This document shows, piece by piece, positions 53,734 through 60,530 of a DNA stretch of 60,530 bases. This DNA comes from Gp13-AA77 sp035946575. GTDB taxonomy: Bacteria > Acidobacteriota > Terriglobia > UBA7540. A model generated the notes under the pieces. The model had not been told where the DNA came from, searched no databases, and saw only the letters and a list, made by a program, of their open reading frames with translations. Made by a program: the position numbers and the translations under genes. The stretch covers positions 1 to 60,530 of the forward strand of contig DASYZG010000048.1 in the NCBI GenBank assembly GCA_035946575.1. Direction: 5' to 3'. Numbering within the stretch: the first letter of the stretch is position 1; each line of letters opens with the position of its first letter.

Positions 53734-54297
53734 ATGCCGCGCATTGAGAGCAATGAGCTAGGGAGCATGATGGGCGACCGCGGGACTCTCGATCGCCTGT
53801 TCTCGGCGGCCTACGAGGAACTGCGACGGCTGGCTGCGACTGTCCGCCGCGACGATCCAGGCGCCACGCTCAGCCCTACCGCGCTGGTGAACGAGGCCTG
53901 GCTCAAGCTTGCCGGGTCGCCCCAGTTTGCGTCGGCTTCCCGCCTGCACTTCAAGCGGATCGCCGCCCGTGCGATGCGCCAAGTGTTGGTGGAAGCGGCC
54001 CGGCGGCGGAACGCAAGCAAGCGCGGCCCGGGCCAGGCGTTTATCGTTACCTTCGACGAGCCACTCGCCGAAGGTGCGGTATCAGGAAGCAATCTGCTGG
54101 CTTTGGACGTCGCTCTGGACGAACTCGCTCGCATTCATCCCCGCCAGGCGACCATGGTGGAGGCCCGGTTTTTCGGAGGCCTCGACCTCGGGGAAACGGC
54201 GGCCCTGCTCGACGTTTCCGAAGCAACCATTCTCCGCGACTGGCGGGCGGCCCGGGCATGGCTGGCCCACGAACTCCGCCAGATGCCGTCGCCGTAG
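53734..54297 (+). CDS. ECF-type sigma factor (TIGR02999/Sig-X6-like)
   Basis: A 187-aa sigma factor of the acidobacterial/planctomycete X6 group. Region 2 includes LDRLFSAAYEELRRLAATVRR and SPTALVNEAWLKLAG, with FKRIAARAMRQVLVEAARRR. Region 4 is ARIHPRQATMVEARFFGGLDLGETAALLDVSEATILRDW. AGGAAGAAAATTTA precedes the ATG. It is followed after 53 bases by a Ser/Thr kinase with TPR repeats, the usual partner of this class; phosphorylation probably replaces an anti-sigma factor. Confidence 0.93.
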   Translation: MPRIESNELGSMMGDRGTLDRLFSAAYEELRRLAATVRRDDPGATLSPTALVNEAWLKLAGSPQFASASRLHFKRIAARAMRQVLVEAARRRNASKRGPGQAFIVTFDEPLAEGAVSGSNLLALDVALDELARIHPRQATMVEARFFGGLDLGETAALLDVSEATILRDWRAARAWLAHELRQMPSP

Positions 54298-54350
54298 CTC
54301 GAATTCCCACGGGCATGGATGTTCCGTTCGAGACCCCGACTGAGGCGCAA

Positions 54351-56963
54351 ATGGATAGCAACCGATGGGAAATCATCCAGACGCTGTTTCACGGCGCGGC
54401 TGACCTTCCGGAATCCGAACGTCCGGCTTTCCTGAAGAACGCGTGCGCTGACGATGAGAGCCTGATCGCCGAGGTTTTGGCGTTGCTGGAGGAGGATGCT
54501 CAAAGCCACGCCGTGCTCGACCGGGACCTCGCCCACGTCGCTCAGGACGTTTTCGCTGCAGAGATCCCACCCGCGCCCCGATTCCAGCAGATCGGCCCGT
54601 ACCGCATCCTCAAAGTCCTGGGCGAAGGCGGCATGGGTGTGGTTTACCTCGCCGAGCGCGGGGATCTGCACAGCGTGGTCGCCATCAAGCTCCTGCGCGA
54701 CGCCTGGCTCTCTCCGGCTCGCCGCGAGCGATTCTCGAGCGAACAGCGCACCCTCGCGCAGCTGAATCATCCCGGCATCGCCCGTCTCTACGACGCCGGT
54801 ACTCTGGACGACGGAACCCCCTGGTTCGCCATGGAGTACGTCGATGGAATACCGCTTGCCGACTATTGCAGGCGCAACCAGAGCTCGACCGGGCAGCGCT
54901 TGCAACTGTTCCGCGCCGTCTGCGAGGCTGTGCAGTACGCTCACCAGCAAGCCGTCATTCATCGCGATCTGAAGGACTCCAACATCCTGGTAAAATCCGA
55001 AGGGAATCCCCGCCTGCTCGATTTCGGGATCGCCAAGCAGCTGGAGAGTTTCGACACGCCTGCCGACCAGACCCGGACGGGCCTGCGGCTGATGACGCCC
55101 GCGTATGCCGCCCCGGAGCAGATTCGCGGCGAGCGCGTCGGCGTCCAGGCGGACGTCTATGCGCTGGGCGTCATTCTCTACGAATTAGTGGCCGGACGCC
55201 TCCCCTTCGATCTGACGGCTCGCACTCCCGCCGAGGCCGCGGCCATCGTCACCGAACAGGAACCGGTCAAGCCCTCCGTCGTTGTCCGCCCGACGGCCGG
55301 TGCGGGCGCCCGGGATTCCGTAAGTAAGACGGAATGGGCCGACCTCGATGTCCTGTGCCTCACCGCCATGCACAAGGACCCTGCCCGCCGGTACCCGTCG
55401 GTCGAGGCGCTGACGCGTGATATCGACCACTACCTGAAGGGTGAGCCCCTCGAGGCCCGCCCCGACACCCTGGGCTACCGGCTGGGAAAGTTTCTCGTGC
55501 GCCGCCGCCGTCCCGTAGCTGCAGCCGCGGCGGCATTCGCGTTCGTTGTCGGGCTGGTGATTTTCTTCACGCTGCGTCTGGCTTCTGAACGTGACCACGC
55601 CAATCGCCAGACCGCCATCGCCACCGCGGTCAACCGCTTCCTCTCTGACGATCTGCTGGGCCGCGGTGATCCGTTCCAAAGCGGAAAAGCCGACGAGTCG
55701 CTCGTGGACGCCATCCGGCAGGCATCGCCCGGCATCGATCACAAATTTGCGGACGCGCCCGAGGTGGCGGCCCGTCTTCACCTGACCATCGCCCGGGCCC
55801 TGGACAACCGGAGCAACTTTTCTGACGCGCGTCAGGAATTCGAACGGGCCCACGCCCTCTTCCTCGAGACCGGCGGACCGCTCTCGGAAGACGCCGTGGC
55901 CGTCCAGCTCCAGCGCGCGGTCATGGAGGCGCGGAGCTTTCAGCCGCAAGGCATCGCCACGGCAAAATCGCTCGTCGCCGCCCAGGAGCCGCTGCTCGCC
56001 CGGATCCCTCACCCGCGTGCGGAGTTGAAGGTCTGGCTGCTTACGGCCAAGGGCCTGATCGCCCTGGTGGAAAGCGACGCGAAATCCGCCAATCATTACT
56101 TCGAGGAAGCTGTGGACGCTTCCTCCAGGGCGCCCGAGCTCGACGAAATCGCCCGCTTCAACCTGCGCCAGCGGCTGGCTTTCACCTACATCCGCCTGGG
56201 CGATGGCGCCACGGCGGAGCGCCTCGCCCGGCAGCTCATCGCGGCGTATTCCAGTCTTAAGGGGCCCGACAGCCCTTACGTCCTGCGCGTCCGTCTCAAT
56301 CTGGCCCAGGCTTTCATGATCGAGAGGAAGTTCCCGGAAGCCGTGCAGGAAGCGAACGAGATCTACCCGATCTTTCTGAGCAAGCTGGGGCCCGATCACG
56401 AGCTCACCATGCAGCTTCTCGCCACCCGGGCCCAGTCGGAAGGCAGCCTCGGTCAGTTCGATGATTCGGTGCGCGACGATTTGATCATCTACAACGCCGC
56501 GGTGAAAAAGCAGGGCCCCCTGGCTTTCTATTCCATCGCCACGCTTTCCGACGCTTCCGTCGGCCAGTGCCGCGCCGATCACTTTGCGGACGGCGAGCGC
56601 AGCGCCCGCCAGGCGCACGAGGCCTCGGTGAAGGCTTTCGGACCCCGCTCGGCGCTGGCCGAGGGCACGGCCCTTCCCTGGGCAAACTGTCTCATCGGGC
56701 TCGGCCGGCTGGACGATGCTTCCAGACTGCTGGAGGGAATCGACGGCAAGGTTGTGGCCGAGCTTACCGGCGACCCGGACTGGGGTGCCGCCGTCAGCCT
56801 GGCCCAAGCGGAAATCGCGCTCCGGCAGGGCCGTCTGGTGGAAGCGAGAAAGAGCCTCGAGTCAGCCCGGCCGGCTTTCTCGCGTCCGGATGCGGAAGCC
56901 TACCAGAAGCGCAAACTGGACGAGCTGAGCGAAATGATTTACCACCGGCCGCCCTCCCAATAA
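54351..56963 (+). CDS. Ser/Thr protein kinase with TPR-type C-terminal repeats
   Basis: An 870-aa transmembrane kinase. After an 80-residue N-terminal helical region (RWEIIQTLFHGAADLPESER, typical of this family) comes the kinase domain: LGEGGMGVVYLAE, VAIKLL (Lys113), IHRDLKDSNILV (catalytic loop) and LLDFGIAKQL. HRDLK is followed by D rather than the usual P. A membrane segment (AAAFAFVVGLVIFFTLRL) follows, then an extracytoplasmic region of repeated helical pairs consistent with TPRs. The ATG at 54351, with GAGGCGCAA upstream, fits family starts better than 54258 or 54315. It is cotranscribed with the sigma factor and probably signals to it. Confidence 0.93.
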   Translation: MDSNRWEIIQTLFHGAADLPESERPAFLKNACADDESLIAEVLALLEEDAQSHAVLDRDLAHVAQDVFAAEIPPAPRFQQIGPYRILKVLGEGGMGVVYLAERGDLHSVVAIKLLRDAWLSPARRERFSSEQRTLAQLNHPGIARLYDAGTLDDGTPWFAMEYVDGIPLADYCRRNQSSTGQRLQLFRAVCEAVQYAHQQAVIHRDLKDSNILVKSEGNPRLLDFGIAKQLESFDTPADQTRTGLRLMTPAYAAPEQIRGERVGVQADVYALGVILYELVAGRLPFDLTARTPAEAAAIVTEQEPVKPSVVVRPTAGAGARDSVSKTEWADLDVLCLTAMHKDPARRYPSVEALTRDIDHYLKGEPLEARPDTLGYRLGKFLVRRRRPVAAAAAAFAFVVGLVIFFTLRLASERDHANRQTAIATAVNRFLSDDLLGRGDPFQSGKADESLVDAIRQASPGIDHKFADAPEVAARLHLTIARALDNRSNFSDARQEFERAHALFLETGGPLSEDAVAVQLQRAVMEARSFQPQGIATAKSLVAAQEPLLARIPHPRAELKVWLLTAKGLIALVESDAKSANHYFEEAVDASSRAPELDEIARFNLRQRLAFTYIRLGDGATAERLARQLIAAYSSLKGPDSPYVLRVRLNLAQAFMIERKFPEAVQEANEIYPIFLSKLGPDHELTMQLLATRAQSEGSLGQFDDSVRDDLIIYNAAVKKQGPLAFYSIATLSDASVGQCRADHFADGERSARQAHEASVKAFGPRSALAEGTALPWANCLIGLGRLDDASRLLEGIDGKVVAELTGDPDWGAAVSLAQAEIALRQGRLVEARKSLESARPAFSRPDAEAYQKRKLDELSEMIYHRPPSQ

Positions 56964-57201
56964 CCCCGCCTGGCGCTCGATTGCCGTCGTTCCAGGGGCC
57001 GGCCGTCTTTCGGCCGGAGGAATCCGCTTTTCGTTACCTGCCCGCAAAAGCGCGAGCGGATTCCTCGCCGCACTCGCCATGTCGGTCACCGCAGCCTCGG
57101 AATGACAGACGCGCGAGATAGGCAGCGATTGCGCCGCCAAAAGGTGTACAATTCCTCTCCGCGCCGCCAGGCGTGTCAGGCTCGACCAGAAAAGGAGAGC
57201 A

Positions 57202-58884
57202 ATGAGAGGAATCCTTCCGGCCTTGGCAAGTGTCTTTCTTCCCGTGATGATCCTGGCCCAGCAGCCCGCGGCTACCCCGCAGAGCCCGCAGCGCCAGCGT
57301 CCGTCTGAGCAGACCACGACACCGCCGGCGCAAGCGCCGGGCGAACGTCCGCAGCGCGAGGAGCGCCCGGCCACTCAGCCCGCCACGCCGCCTGAGCCCG
57401 CCCCGGCCGCTGGCGCGCCCGGCGCCGGCATCCAGCCGATGCACTTTGACATGACCGAAGTCCCGCCCGTGGTGACGCACCACCAGATCAGCGTCCAGGG
57501 GCGCACTCTGCGCTACACCGCCACCGCCGGGCGTCTGCCCATCAAGGACGCCGAAGGCAAGATCGAGGCGGAGATGTTCTTCGTGGCCTATACGCTGGAT
57601 GGCGCCGATCCGGCCACACGTCCGCTGACATTCGCCTACAACGGCGGTCCGGGCGCCGCCTCCGTCTGGCTGCACATGGGGAACCTCGGCCCGCGCAAAG
57701 TGGTGCTGGAGCCGGAGGGATGGTTGCCGCCGGCGCCCTACCGCCTGGAAGACAATCCGAACACGCCGCTCGATAAGACCGACCTCGTGCTCGTCGACGC
57801 CATCGGCACCGGCTACAGCCGTCCCGCGGACCAGAAGGCCGCAACCAAGTTTTGGAACCTGACCGGCGATCTCCAGGCCTTCGGCGAGTTCATCCGCGTG
57901 TACATCTCGCGCTACGAGCGTTGGTTGTCGCCGCTTTACCTGTACGGCGAAAGCTATGGCACCACGCGCTCCGCCGGGCTCGCCGGATACCTCACCGATC
58001 GGGGCATCAATCTCAACGGCATTGTGCTCCTTTCCACGGTGCTGGACTTCGAGACTCTGGAAGAGTCGTTCACCAACGACGTGCCTTTTCCCCTGCTGCT
58101 CCCCTCTTTCACCTCGATCGCCTGGTATCACAAAAAGCTGCCGCCCGACCTCATGCAGGACCCCGACAAGGCCCGGCAGGAGTCGACACAGTTCGCCGAA
58201 GGCGAGTACACCCAAGCGCTCGCCGAGGGCGACAAGCTCACGCCCGAGCAGCGTCAGGACGTCATCAACAAGCTGAGCCGCTATACGGGCCTCTCCAAGG
58301 AAGTGATCGAGTGGTCGAACCTGCGCATCAATGTTCAGATCTTCACCCATTACCTGCTGGCCGATCAACAGCTCCGCGTCGGGCGCCTGGACGGCCGCTA
58401 CACCGGCCCTGATCCGCAGGGTTTCATGAATACGCGCTTCTATGATCCTTCCAGCGCGGCAACCGGACCGCCGTTCACGGCCGTATTCAATGACTACGTG
58501 CGTCGTGAGCTGGACTACAAGGTGGACATGCCCTATTACGTTTCCGCCCAGGAGTCGGGCCTGTTCCATTGGAGCTTTGCCCCTCCACCCGGTCCCTTCG
58601 GAGGCGGCGGAGTCGGGATGCCGGAGACATCCATGTCGCTGCGCGAAGCCATGGTCAAGGACCGCTATCTGAAGATCCTGAATATGCAGGGCTACTACGA
58701 CCTGGCCACGCCTTACCTCGCGGCCTGGTACACCTTCGACCACCTCGACCTGCCGCCGGAGTATCAGAAGAACATCGAGCACGCGCAATACGAGTCAGGA
58801 CACATGGTGTATCTCGACTCCAAGTCGCATGCCAAGCTGAAGCAGGACTTTGCGAATTTCATCGATGAGACGACGCGGAGGTAA
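57202..58884 (+). CDS. Secreted serine carboxypeptidase (peptidase S10)
   Basis: A 560-aa exported peptidase. MRGILPALASVFLPVMILAQ is a signal peptide; a Pro/Gln-rich linker runs to about residue 75. TFAYNGGPGAASVWLHMG is the oxyanion-hole motif, YLYGESYGTTRSAG holds the nucleophile Ser251, and YESGHMVYLDSKSH near the C-terminus carries the catalytic His. An Asp in YYDLATPY is the likely third member. S10 enzymes remove C-terminal residues from peptides at acidic pH. AAGGAGAGCA precedes the ATG. Several S10 paralogues per genome are common in Acidobacteria. Confidence 0.95.
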   Translation: MRGILPALASVFLPVMILAQQPAATPQSPQRQRPSEQTTTPPAQAPGERPQREERPATQPATPPEPAPAAGAPGAGIQPMHFDMTEVPPVVTHHQISVQGRTLRYTATAGRLPIKDAEGKIEAEMFFVAYTLDGADPATRPLTFAYNGGPGAASVWLHMGNLGPRKVVLEPEGWLPPAPYRLEDNPNTPLDKTDLVLVDAIGTGYSRPADQKAATKFWNLTGDLQAFGEFIRVYISRYERWLSPLYLYGESYGTTRSAGLAGYLTDRGINLNGIVLLSTVLDFETLEESFTNDVPFPLLLPSFTSIAWYHKKLPPDLMQDPDKARQESTQFAEGEYTQALAEGDKLTPEQRQDVINKLSRYTGLSKEVIEWSNLRINVQIFTHYLLADQQLRVGRLDGRYTGPDPQGFMNTRFYDPSSAATGPPFTAVFNDYVRRELDYKVDMPYYVSAQESGLFHWSFAPPPGPFGGGGVGMPETSMSLREAMVKDRYLKILNMQGYYDLATPYLAAWYTFDHLDLPPEYQKNIEHAQYESGHMVYLDSKSHAKLKQDFANFIDETTRR

Positions 58885-58938
58885 TGACAAGGCGCGCGAG
58901 CCGTGACAGTGTCTCAATTGTAGACGTAGAGTCCCTGC

Positions 58939-59010
58939 GCGCTCTGTGCGTCCTCTGTGGCCTCTGTGCCCAAAGCTTCAAGACAGAGAGTGCGGAGGAA
59001 GATCGAGCGC
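58939..59010. repeat. CTCTGTG-type imperfect inverted repeat, copy 3
   Basis: CGCGCTCTGTGCGTCCTCTG and GGCCTCTGTGCCCAAAGCTT are followed by AAGACAGAGAGTGCGGAGG. It lies between the S10 peptidase and pyrR genes and could form a long hairpin in the pyrR leader. Confidence 0.6.
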
Positions 59011-59041
59011 ACAACAGCCTGCGCGTGGAACGGAGGGCCGC

Positions 59042-59626
59042 ATGAGTAATCCTGTAAGCGCAGCATCCGCTGAGAAGCCGGGAGTGCGCGAGAAGTCGCA
59101 GCTCATGTCGGCGGCGGAGATCGAGCGCTCGCTGACGCGCCTCGCCTACCAGATCGTGGAGCGCAACAACGGTGCCGATCAACTGGTCTTTGTGGGTATC
59201 CGCCGCCGTGGCGCTCCGCTGGCCGAACGGCTGGCGCGCAAGGTGAGCGCCTTCGAGCGCCTCGACGTCCCCGTGGCCGCGCTCGACATCACTTTCTACC
59301 GCGATGATTTGTCCACCATCGATGAGAAGCCCGTCGTGCATCACCACCTGCTTCCTTTCCCGGTCGCCGGCAAGACGGTGATCCTGGTGGACGACGTCCT
59401 CTACACCGGCCGCACCACGCGCGCCGCGCTCGACGCGCTCGTCGACGAGGGCCGGCCCGGCCGCGTGGAGTTGTGCGTCCTGATCGACCGTGGCCACCGC
59501 GAGTTGCCCATCCAGGCCGATTACGTTGGGCGGCACGTTCAAACCTCCGATATCGAAGTGATCGAAGTGCGGCTCAGCGAGATCGATCAGCAGGAGCGGG
59601 TAATGCTCTGCGAGCGCACCCTCTGA
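59042..59626 (+). CDS. pyrR: PyrR: pyrimidine operon regulator / uracil phosphoribosyltransferase
   Basis: A 194-aa PRTase-fold protein. MSAAEIERSLTRLAYQIVERN and FVGIRRRGAPLAERLARKV start the core, LDITFYRDDLSTI is the PyrR-specific loop and VILVDDVLYTGRTTRAALDAL the PRPP-binding motif; VLIDRGHRELPIQADYVG is the RNA-binding/hallmark segment. PyrR binds pyr mRNA in response to UMP and has uracil phosphoribosyltransferase activity. The start at 59042 with GGAGGGCCGC is clear. No pyrB or pyrC follows in the window, so it is separated from the genes it may regulate. Confidence 0.95.
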   Translation: MSNPVSAASAEKPGVREKSQLMSAAEIERSLTRLAYQIVERNNGADQLVFVGIRRRGAPLAERLARKVSAFERLDVPVAALDITFYRDDLSTIDEKPVVHHHLLPFPVAGKTVILVDDVLYTGRTTRAALDALVDEGRPGRVELCVLIDRGHRELPIQADYVGRHVQTSDIEVIEVRLSEIDQQERVMLCERTL

Positions 59627-60091
59627 GGAGCGCCGACTGCTCGTTGAGGGATCGGCACCGGCTGCCTCCAGGCCTTTGCCCCTCAAGTTATTGAAAAAAA
59701 AGGGAAAATAAATTTTCTCAATTTTCTCACTTTTCTCAATTTTCTCCATTGTCCCATTTTACGGTGTTAGCCTCAAGGTATGGGAAGTGGGCGCGCTGTT
59801 CCGATTCGAGCCAGGCGGGCGGGAATGGTCAGCCGCTACGAAGGTCATGCGCAGAGCAGGGCAAAGAAACTAGGTATCCTTTTGAAATCTGAGGGGAGCG
59901 AACCCATAAGTGCTAGATTATCATTCGGATAGGAGTTTGGGGATGACGAAGCGAACCCACCGGAAGCCAAATTTGACGCCCAGACTCCACGTAACTCCTT
60001 TAGAATCGAGAGGTGGTTGGGCGCGAAATCTTGGCTTTGGCGTGGATTGGGGTCTTTTTGGCTTCGCTTCGGCCGGATCAACGGGGAATTT
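59627..60091. other. Intergenic region with the third 9-bp-periodic repeat
   Basis: About 465 bases between pyrR and an SDR gene. It contains the repeat at 59706-59774 and otherwise no gene I can support; frames crossing it are antisense or low-complexity. Confidence 0.5.
59706..59774 (+). repeat. Dispersed 9-bp-periodic repeat, copy 3
   Basis: Units ATTTTCTCA, ATTTTCTCA, CTTTTCTCA, ATTTTCTCC and ATTGTCCCA in perfect 9-base phase, then TTTTACGGTGTTAGCCTC. It is the most regular of the three copies. Confidence 0.8.
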
Positions 60092-60530
60092 ATGAAACTC
60101 GAAGGACGTGTGGCTCTGATTACGGGCGCGGGTTCGGGGATCGGACGCGCCATCGCGCTGCGCTTCGCCGAAGAAGGCGCGTCGGTCGCAGTCAACGACA
60201 TTGTGCCTGAGGCAGCGGCCAGGACGGTCGGGGAGATGGGCGCGTCGCGGGAGAGAGGATTCGCCGTGGCCGCCGACGTCGCCTCGAGCGCCGAGGTCAA
60301 GGCGATGTTTGCGCGCGTCGCCGAGCGCTTCGGCGGTCTCGACATTCTGGTGAACAACGCCGGCATCGGCGAGACCCGGCCGGAGAAGTCCGCCGAAATG
60401 AACCGCAAGGCCGAAGCGCGCATCGGCGAGATGATGGCCGGTGGCGCCATCCGCACCCACTGGGACGTCACCCAGGAATTGAGCGACGAGGAATGGCACC
60501 GCATGATCGGCGTGCACCTGAACGGCACCT
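60092..60530 (+). CDS. Short-chain dehydrogenase/reductase, partial (runs off the window end)
   Basis: The first 146 residues of a classical SDR. MKLEGRVALITGAGSGIGRA gives the TGxxxGIG cofactor motif, DVASSAEVKAMF the adenine-binding Asp and ILVNNAGIG the NNAG motif. The Tyr-x3-Lys active site lies beyond the edge. GGGGAATTT precedes the ATG. An unusual stretch (ETRPEKSAEMNRKAEARIGE) after NNAG is longer than in most SDRs and resembles those related to 3-oxoacyl-ACP reductases of the long-loop type. The cofactor is likely NAD because of Asp at the end of strand 2 (VAVNDIV). Confidence 0.9.
   Translation, partial: MKLEGRVALITGAGSGIGRAIALRFAEEGASVAVNDIVPEAAARTVGEMGASRERGFAVAADVASSAEVKAMFARVAERFGGLDILVNNAGIGETRPEKSAEMNRKAEARIGEMMAGGAIRTHWDVTQELSDEEWHRMIGVHLNGT

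Noticed and set aside
55185..58788. Long minus-strand frames opposite the Ser/Thr kinase and S10 peptidase genes
   Set aside because: Arg/Gly-rich antisense translations with no family similarity.

Overview
This is a GC-rich chromosomal segment, most likely from an Acidobacteriota bacterium (Solibacter/Bryobacter/Koribacter-like; an inference, since no rRNA is present). The points behind this are a TIGR02999-type sigma factor next to a TPR-bearing Ser/Thr kinase, a GloVer (TIGR03803) repeat protein, an exosortase-type exopolysaccharide gene set, a Tes/membrane-spanning-lipid-type radical SAM protein, and many GC-rich palindromic intergenic repeats.

Region 1 (about 0.2-23 kb) is devoted to cell-surface polysaccharide. 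A tightly packed leftward operon (10918 down to 245) encodes a TIGR03013-like sugar transferase, GT2 and GT4 glycosyltransferases, a DegT aminotransferase, a DUF3473-type polysaccharide deacetylase, a FemAB/GNAT-like protein, a phosphatase-fold protein, a DUF362 protein and a nucleotidyltransferase-fold protein. Several neighbours overlap by 4 bp. A secreted Gfo/Idh/MocA oxidoreductase, two tandem paralogous secreted beta-helix proteins, a GDP-mannose 6-dehydrogenase-like enzyme, a sigma-70 family factor and a NusG paralogue follow. A plausible picture is synthesis, modification and specialised transcription of a uronate-containing exopolysaccharide.

Region 2 (23.6-37 kb) holds housekeeping and accessory genes: tRNA-Lys(CTT), a YyaL/DUF255 thioredoxin-fold protein, a DUF2203 protein, MoaA, a decayed island with a truncated restriction-modification gene and several palindromic repeats, a TIM-barrel isomerase-like protein, an NmrA-like reductase, cytochrome bd oxidase (cydAB) and a Uma2-type nuclease.

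Region 3 (37-47.2 kb) is the most unusual. It has the 733-aa radical SAM protein with an Asn-Gly-His repeat tail, then a pair of unrecognised genes: a 700-aa protein with extreme Trp/Cys-rich stretches and a DUF1360-like protein apparently fused to a small MCCGKGR-type domain. A perfect CRP-type palindrome lies upstream of the pair. Next to it is a rearranged area with an IS110-family element, fragments of GloVer genes, a frameshifted GloVer gene and duplicated repeats.

Region 4 (47.3-60.5 kb) has a NarL-type two-component system, tRNA-Val(CAC), an isolated MoxR ATPase, two lipoproteins, an Ala-rich secreted protein, the sigma factor/Ser-Thr kinase pair, a secreted S10 carboxypeptidase, PyrR, and the start of an SDR dehydrogenase running off the end. 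A 69-70 bp repeat with an internal 9-bp period occurs three times, near both ends and at 13.4 kb.

Family assignments come from reading motifs, not from database searches.
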